Of a DNA stretch of 64,000 nucleotides, positions 60,762 through 64,000 are shown in pieces. Both the position numbers and the translations under genes were made by a program. Every line of letters begins with the position of its first letter. Position 1 is the first letter of the stretch. The notes below the pieces were generated by a model, which ran no database searches, was not told where the DNA came from, and worked only from the letters and a program-made list of their open reading frames with translations. Source of the DNA: Pseudomonas pergaminensis (GTDB lineage Bacteria; Pseudomonadota; Gammaproteobacteria; Pseudomonadales; Pseudomonadaceae); NCBI RefSeq assembly GCF_024112395.2, contig NZ_CP078013.2:2852001-2916000 (forward strand), written 5' to 3'.

Positions 60762-63700
60762 CTGTCGAATTCCGTATAGGCTGTGATTGGTTTTCCATCT
60801 GTGTTTAAATGCACAACTGCTTTAGTTTGCTTTCCATATTCTAGTCCTTCTCTTTTATATCCTTCGCCGATAATTTTCCCCATATCCATAGGTCTTGAGG
60901 TTTCTGCTCGGCCATTGAGTTTAAATATCAGAATAGCTCGCTCAATTGCATTAAATTGATCTCTGTGACTAAGAAAGTGCGTGGCAGCACTTGGTGGTCT
61001 TGGTGTGCCTGCTCTTCTTCCTCTGTCAAAGATCTCGATCTCGCCAGTAGTCGGATTTCTAGCCGTTGTTACCCGCTCAAGTTGGGACGCCAATGAGGTT
61101 TGAGCCCCATGTTTTTCCAAGAAGTGTGCTCCTGGAATTGATGTCTCAAGCTCCGCTAATCGTCGATGAATGTTTGACTCAGCCAACTCATCAATTCTTG
61201 TTTGACGCTCAGCGCGCGTTAGTTGTGGTAAAGCAGGCTCTCCGTCATTGACGTTTAGCGCAGAGCTTTGAGAAATGGCGCCTTGCTTGCAACCATCTCC
61301 GCCTGGGCATGTACTCAAGCCTAGCGGATCTATCCACCCCGTAGGGTTGGGCGCGTACTGGTAGGCGTTGATCCCACCCGCCAATTTCACCGGGTCTGGC
61401 GTGAGGTAACGACCAACATCCGGATTGTAGTAGCGATGACGGTTGTAATGCAGCCCGCTTTCTTTATCAAAATACTGGCCCTGGAAGCGCAGCGGGTTGT
61501 CGACTTTTCCTATGTCGAGACGGCTGATTTCGCCATACGCGCGGTAATGCGCGGACCAGACGATTTCGCCATCCGGGGCGGTGAGTTCCTGTGGGGTGCC
61601 GAGGTGGTCGAGTTGGTAGTGGTAGGGCTTGGTTTCCTTTGGGCCGAAGCCTTCCAGCAGGGCCAGCGGGCGGAAGCTGTCGGGTTCGTAGAGGTAGCTG
61701 CGGTGGCGGTTCGCGTGGTGCTCGGCGATGAGTTTGTCGCCCTGCCAGAAGAACTCGGTCGTTATGTCATCAACGGTTTTGCTGATGCGGCGGCCAAATG
61801 GGTCGTAGCGATAGCTAGCGGTCTGGCCATTGGGCGTTTTAACGCCGATCAGCCGATGCTGGCAGTCGTAACGGTATTCGGTGACGAGTTGATGGCCTTT
61901 GCCGCGTCGTTCGCGGATGAGGTTGCCGAAGGCGTCGTAGTCGTAGTGGTGGTCGCCCTGGATCATCAGGCGGTTGCCGGCGATGATGTCGGGGCCGGGG
62001 CGGTTTTGCATGAGCAGGTTGCCGGCGGGGTCGTGGCCGAAGCGTTCTTGCTCGTCTTGGGAGTGGTCGGCGCGGGTGAGGCGGCTTAGGGGGTCGTAGT
62101 GGTAGCGGTGATCGCCTTTGCGGGTGTCGAGCAGACGGGTGAGGTTGCCGGATTTGTCGTAGTCGTAATGACGGCGGTATAGCGGGCCTTCGGCGTCGTT
62201 GATGCTCTGGGTGAACAGGCGTCCCTGGTGGTCGTGTTGGTAGTGGCTGAGCAGTTGGCCTTGTTGGCGTTGCTGTTCGCGACCCGCAGTAAAGAGGTGC
62301 GAGGTGAGTACTGCGCCGTTCAGTTCGACGGTGGCGAGGTGACCGCCTTTGTCGTGATTAAAGGTGAGGCGGTTGTTGTCCGGCAGGCGCAGGTTTTGCA
62401 GGTGGCCGCAGGCGTCGTAGCCGTAGCGCAGGGTGCCCCAGCCTTGGTGTTCGGCGGTGAGGCGGTTTTGAGCGTCGTATTCGTAGGCCAGGGCCCAGTG
62501 GCCGTCTTCGACGCTTAGGAGATTGCCCTGGCGGTCGTAGGCGTAATCAACCTTGTTGCCATCAGGCAGGGTTTTTCTTACGAGCCGACCGGCATGGTCG
62601 CGCTCGTAGCGGGTAACGAGCTGACTGCCGTCATCGCCGTGTTCGGTCTTTTCCTGCAGGTTGCCGTTGAGGTCGTAGACGTAAGCCGTGCGCTGACCGT
62701 CAAACCCGGTTTCCTGTTGGATCAGGCCATTGGCGTGATACTGGAGTCGGTAGGTTTCGCCAACCTCGTTTTCGATCTCGGTCAGCAACAAACGCGCGTT
62801 GTCGTAACGGTATTTGACCTGGCTGCCATCGGCATTGATGCGGCGGCTGATCAGGTGCAGGCCGTCGGCGTATTCGTAGCGGGTGACGTGGCCGAGTTCA
62901 TCCCGTTCGGCGGTGATTTTTCCGTACGCGTTGTAGCTGTATTCCCGTGTGGCACCGCCGGGCTGAGTCAGTTTAAGCAAGCGGCCTGCTGCGTCCCATT
63001 GATACTGGGTCAGCGCTCCATGCTCGTCCTCACGCGCTACTCGCCGTCCAAGATCGTCATAGCGATAGCGCTTGAATCCCCCATTCGGCAACTGCTCCTC
63101 AAGCAACTGCCCACGCTCATTCCAAACCAGCCGATGACAGCTGTGATCGGGCAGCAAAACCTGCGTCAGTTGTCCTCGTTTGTTGTAGCTGTACTCAGTC
63201 GAATTGCCGTCAGGATCGACCTTGCGAACAACATCGCCCCGGTCATTGCGCTCATACTTCCAAACCGCTTCACCCCGGCGCACAACCCGTACGAACCCGT
63301 TGTCATGCTCGTAGGTCGTTGGCTCATCGTCCCCCGGAAACAACGCCACCAAACGTCCGGCTTCGTCGTACTGGTACGCCGTGATCGCGCCCAGCGGATC
63401 CTGCTCAACCGTCAGCCGCCCGTTGTCATCGTAGGACTTGAAGTGCTCGGCCCCGTCCGGATCCACCCGCTGCACCAGCCGTGCGCGCTGGTCATGCACG
63501 TAGACTTCCTGGCTGCCATCGGCGTTAAACACCGTGACCTGCCCGTTGTCGTCCCAGGCATAGCGCGTGTCCATCTGCGAAAAGCTCGCCCAATGCCGAA
63601 CACACCGCGCCGCCTTGCCAGCCCGTTCCCACTCCCAGTAGAAACTCGCCCCACCGGCCAGGCCGCGCTCAAGAATGACGTGCTGATCGTCGTACCGATA

Positions 63701-64000
63701 AACCTCGCTTTCGCCGACAGCGTTAGTCGCTGAAATCAGTCGGCCAAGGTCGTCATAGGCGTAGGAAACAACCGTCTGTTCCGTCACCCAAACATACGGA
63801 CCCTCGTCCACGATGCGTTGAATTTGGTAGTCCACCGCCACAATCCGGCCCGATGCGTAGCGCAACAACAGCGAGCGCCCCACGCCGTTATCCAGGCGTT
63901 CAATGCGCCCCAGAAAATCCCGGGCAATACGCAGCCGGTTGTCATACGCGTCGCTGATCGCTGTCAGCACACCGTCGCGGAAGTGGTAGAAACGTGACGC
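60758..64000 (-). CDS. RHS/YD-repeat polymorphic toxin, N-terminus outside window
   Basis: The frame is open through the right edge, so only the C-terminal ~1080 residues are visible. More than 20 YD repeats (GRLVxxxxxG, YDxxGNL) lead to the RHS core RYYNPDVGRYLTPDPV and the boundary DPLGL (61316-61330), where such proteins self-cleave. The 185 residues beyond are the variable toxin: a linker, then HFLEKHGAQTSLASQLERV, ATHFLSHRDQFNAIERA and an end IGEGYKREGL...KPITAYTEF. The toxin is A+T-rich unlike the core. The fold looks like a small RNase of the BECR class, but I cannot assign it. Delivery is probably by T6SS. Confidence 0.9.
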   Translation of the reverse strand, partial: ASRFYHFRDGVLTAISDAYDNRLRIARDFLGRIERLDNGVGRSLLLRYASGRIVAVDYQIQRIVDEGPYVWVTEQTVVSYAYDDLGRLISATNAVGESEVYRYDDQHVILERGLAGGASFYWEWERAGKAARCVRHWASFSQMDTRYAWDDNGQVTVFNADGSQEVYVHDQRARLVQRVDPDGAEHFKSYDDNGRLTVEQDPLGAITAYQYDEAGRLVALFPGDDEPTTYEHDNGFVRVVRRGEAVWKYERNDRGDVVRKVDPDGNSTEYSYNKRGQLTQVLLPDHSCHRLVWNERGQLLEEQLPNGGFKRYRYDDLGRRVAREDEHGALTQYQWDAAGRLLKLTQPGGATREYSYNAYGKITAERDELGHVTRYEYADGLHLISRRINADGSQVKYRYDNARLLLTEIENEVGETYRLQYHANGLIQQETGFDGQRTAYVYDLNGNLQEKTEHGDDGSQLVTRYERDHAGRLVRKTLPDGNKVDYAYDRQGNLLSVEDGHWALAYEYDAQNRLTAEHQGWGTLRYGYDACGHLQNLRLPDNNRLTFNHDKGGHLATVELNGAVLTSHLFTAGREQQRQQGQLLSHYQHDHQGRLFTQSINDAEGPLYRRHYDYDKSGNLTRLLDTRKGDHRYHYDPLSRLTRADHSQDEQERFGHDPAGNLLMQNRPGPDIIAGNRLMIQGDHHYDYDAFGNLIRERRGKGHQLVTEYRYDCQHRLIGVKTPNGQTASYRYDPFGRRISKTVDDITTEFFWQGDKLIAEHHANRHRSYLYEPDSFRPLALLEGFGPKETKPYHYQLDHLGTPQELTAPDGEIVWSAHYRAYGEISRLDIGKVDNPLRFQGQYFDKESGLHYNRHRYYNPDVGRYLTPDPVKLAGGINAYQYAPNPTGWIDPLGLSTCPGGDGCKQGAISQSSALNVNDGEPALPQLTRAERQTRIDELAESNIHRRLAELETSIPGAHFLEKHGAQTSLASQLERVTTARNPTTGEIEIFDRGRRAGTPRPPSAATHFLSHRDQFNAIERAILIFKLNGRAETSRPMDMGKIIGEGYKREGLEYGKQTKAVVHLNTDGKPITAYTEFDR

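Noticed and set aside
61436..62089. Plus-strand frames inside the RHS gene
   Set aside because: Repetitive YD coding sequence leaves long antisense frames; no ribosome sites or motifs.
1..64000. CRISPR arrays, tRNA/rRNA genes, insertion sequences or phage genes
   Set aside because: None found by reading: no regularly spaced repeats, no cloverleaf with a TTCGA arm, and no transposase, integrase or capsid-like protein.

Overview
The window looks like a chromosomal segment of a fluorescent Pseudomonas of the P. fluorescens group. G+C is high, almost every gene has a clear Pseudomonas-type counterpart (GlgE/TreS-Pep2/GlgB operon, DUF3203, stand-alone AroA beside UPF0149, serralysin, MHYT-GGDEF-EAL protein), and the gaps carry Pseudomonas REP-type inverted repeats (GGGAGCGGGCTTGC... 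and GCCGGCTTGCCGGCGAT... cores). I see no tRNA, rRNA, CRISPR array, transposase or prophage.

Layout. 1-6.8 kb: the tail of an RND outer-membrane factor, an MHYT-GGDEF-EAL c-di-GMP enzyme, an SDR, a MocR regulator, CcoG behind a probable Anr/FNR box, and DUF3203. 6.9-9.1 kb: an MgtC-like protein whose SD lies in a hairpin, a solitary AT-richer serralysin, and a proline-rich micro-protein. 9.3-17 kb: glgE, treS-pep2 and glgB, which convert trehalose to branched alpha-glucan through maltose-1-phosphate. 17-25.8 kb: a diguanylate cyclase, a hybrid histidine kinase, a CAP protein, two divergent regulator/target pairs (LysR/MFS and TetR/NAD(P)H oxidoreductase) and a GNAT. 25.8-34.2 kb: housekeeping and metabolic genes (aroA, UPF0149, an atypical ClC, dienoyl-CoA isomerase, nudC, TauE, phosphatidylcholine synthase, an RlmI-like methyltransferase). 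34.4-39.4 kb: an orphan AceE/MdeB-type E1, a DUF1289 protein, and nrdB behind two NrdR boxes.

39.4-52.4 kb is the most distinctive block. A formaldehyde-activating-enzyme (Fae) homologue is followed tightly by an aldo/keto reductase and an aldehyde dehydrogenase, then an MFS transporter and a convergent LysR. Beyond it lies a five-gene operon for outer- and inner-membrane uptake (Tat-exported substrate-binding protein, two permeases, a double ATPase, a porin) with a divergent LysR. Fae in a pseudomonad, which is not expected to have the tetrahydromethanopterin pathway, makes this the best candidate for an undescribed pathway.

52.4-64 kb: a strongly folded intergenic repeat, an OmpR-type two-component pair, the decayed remnant of a sigma-54 activator, a MocR/LysE efflux pair with visible operator repeats, a MASE2 diguanylate cyclase, a CPG2-like carboxypeptidase, and at the right edge an RHS polymorphic toxin (N-terminus outside the window) translationally coupled to an AT-rich immunity gene.
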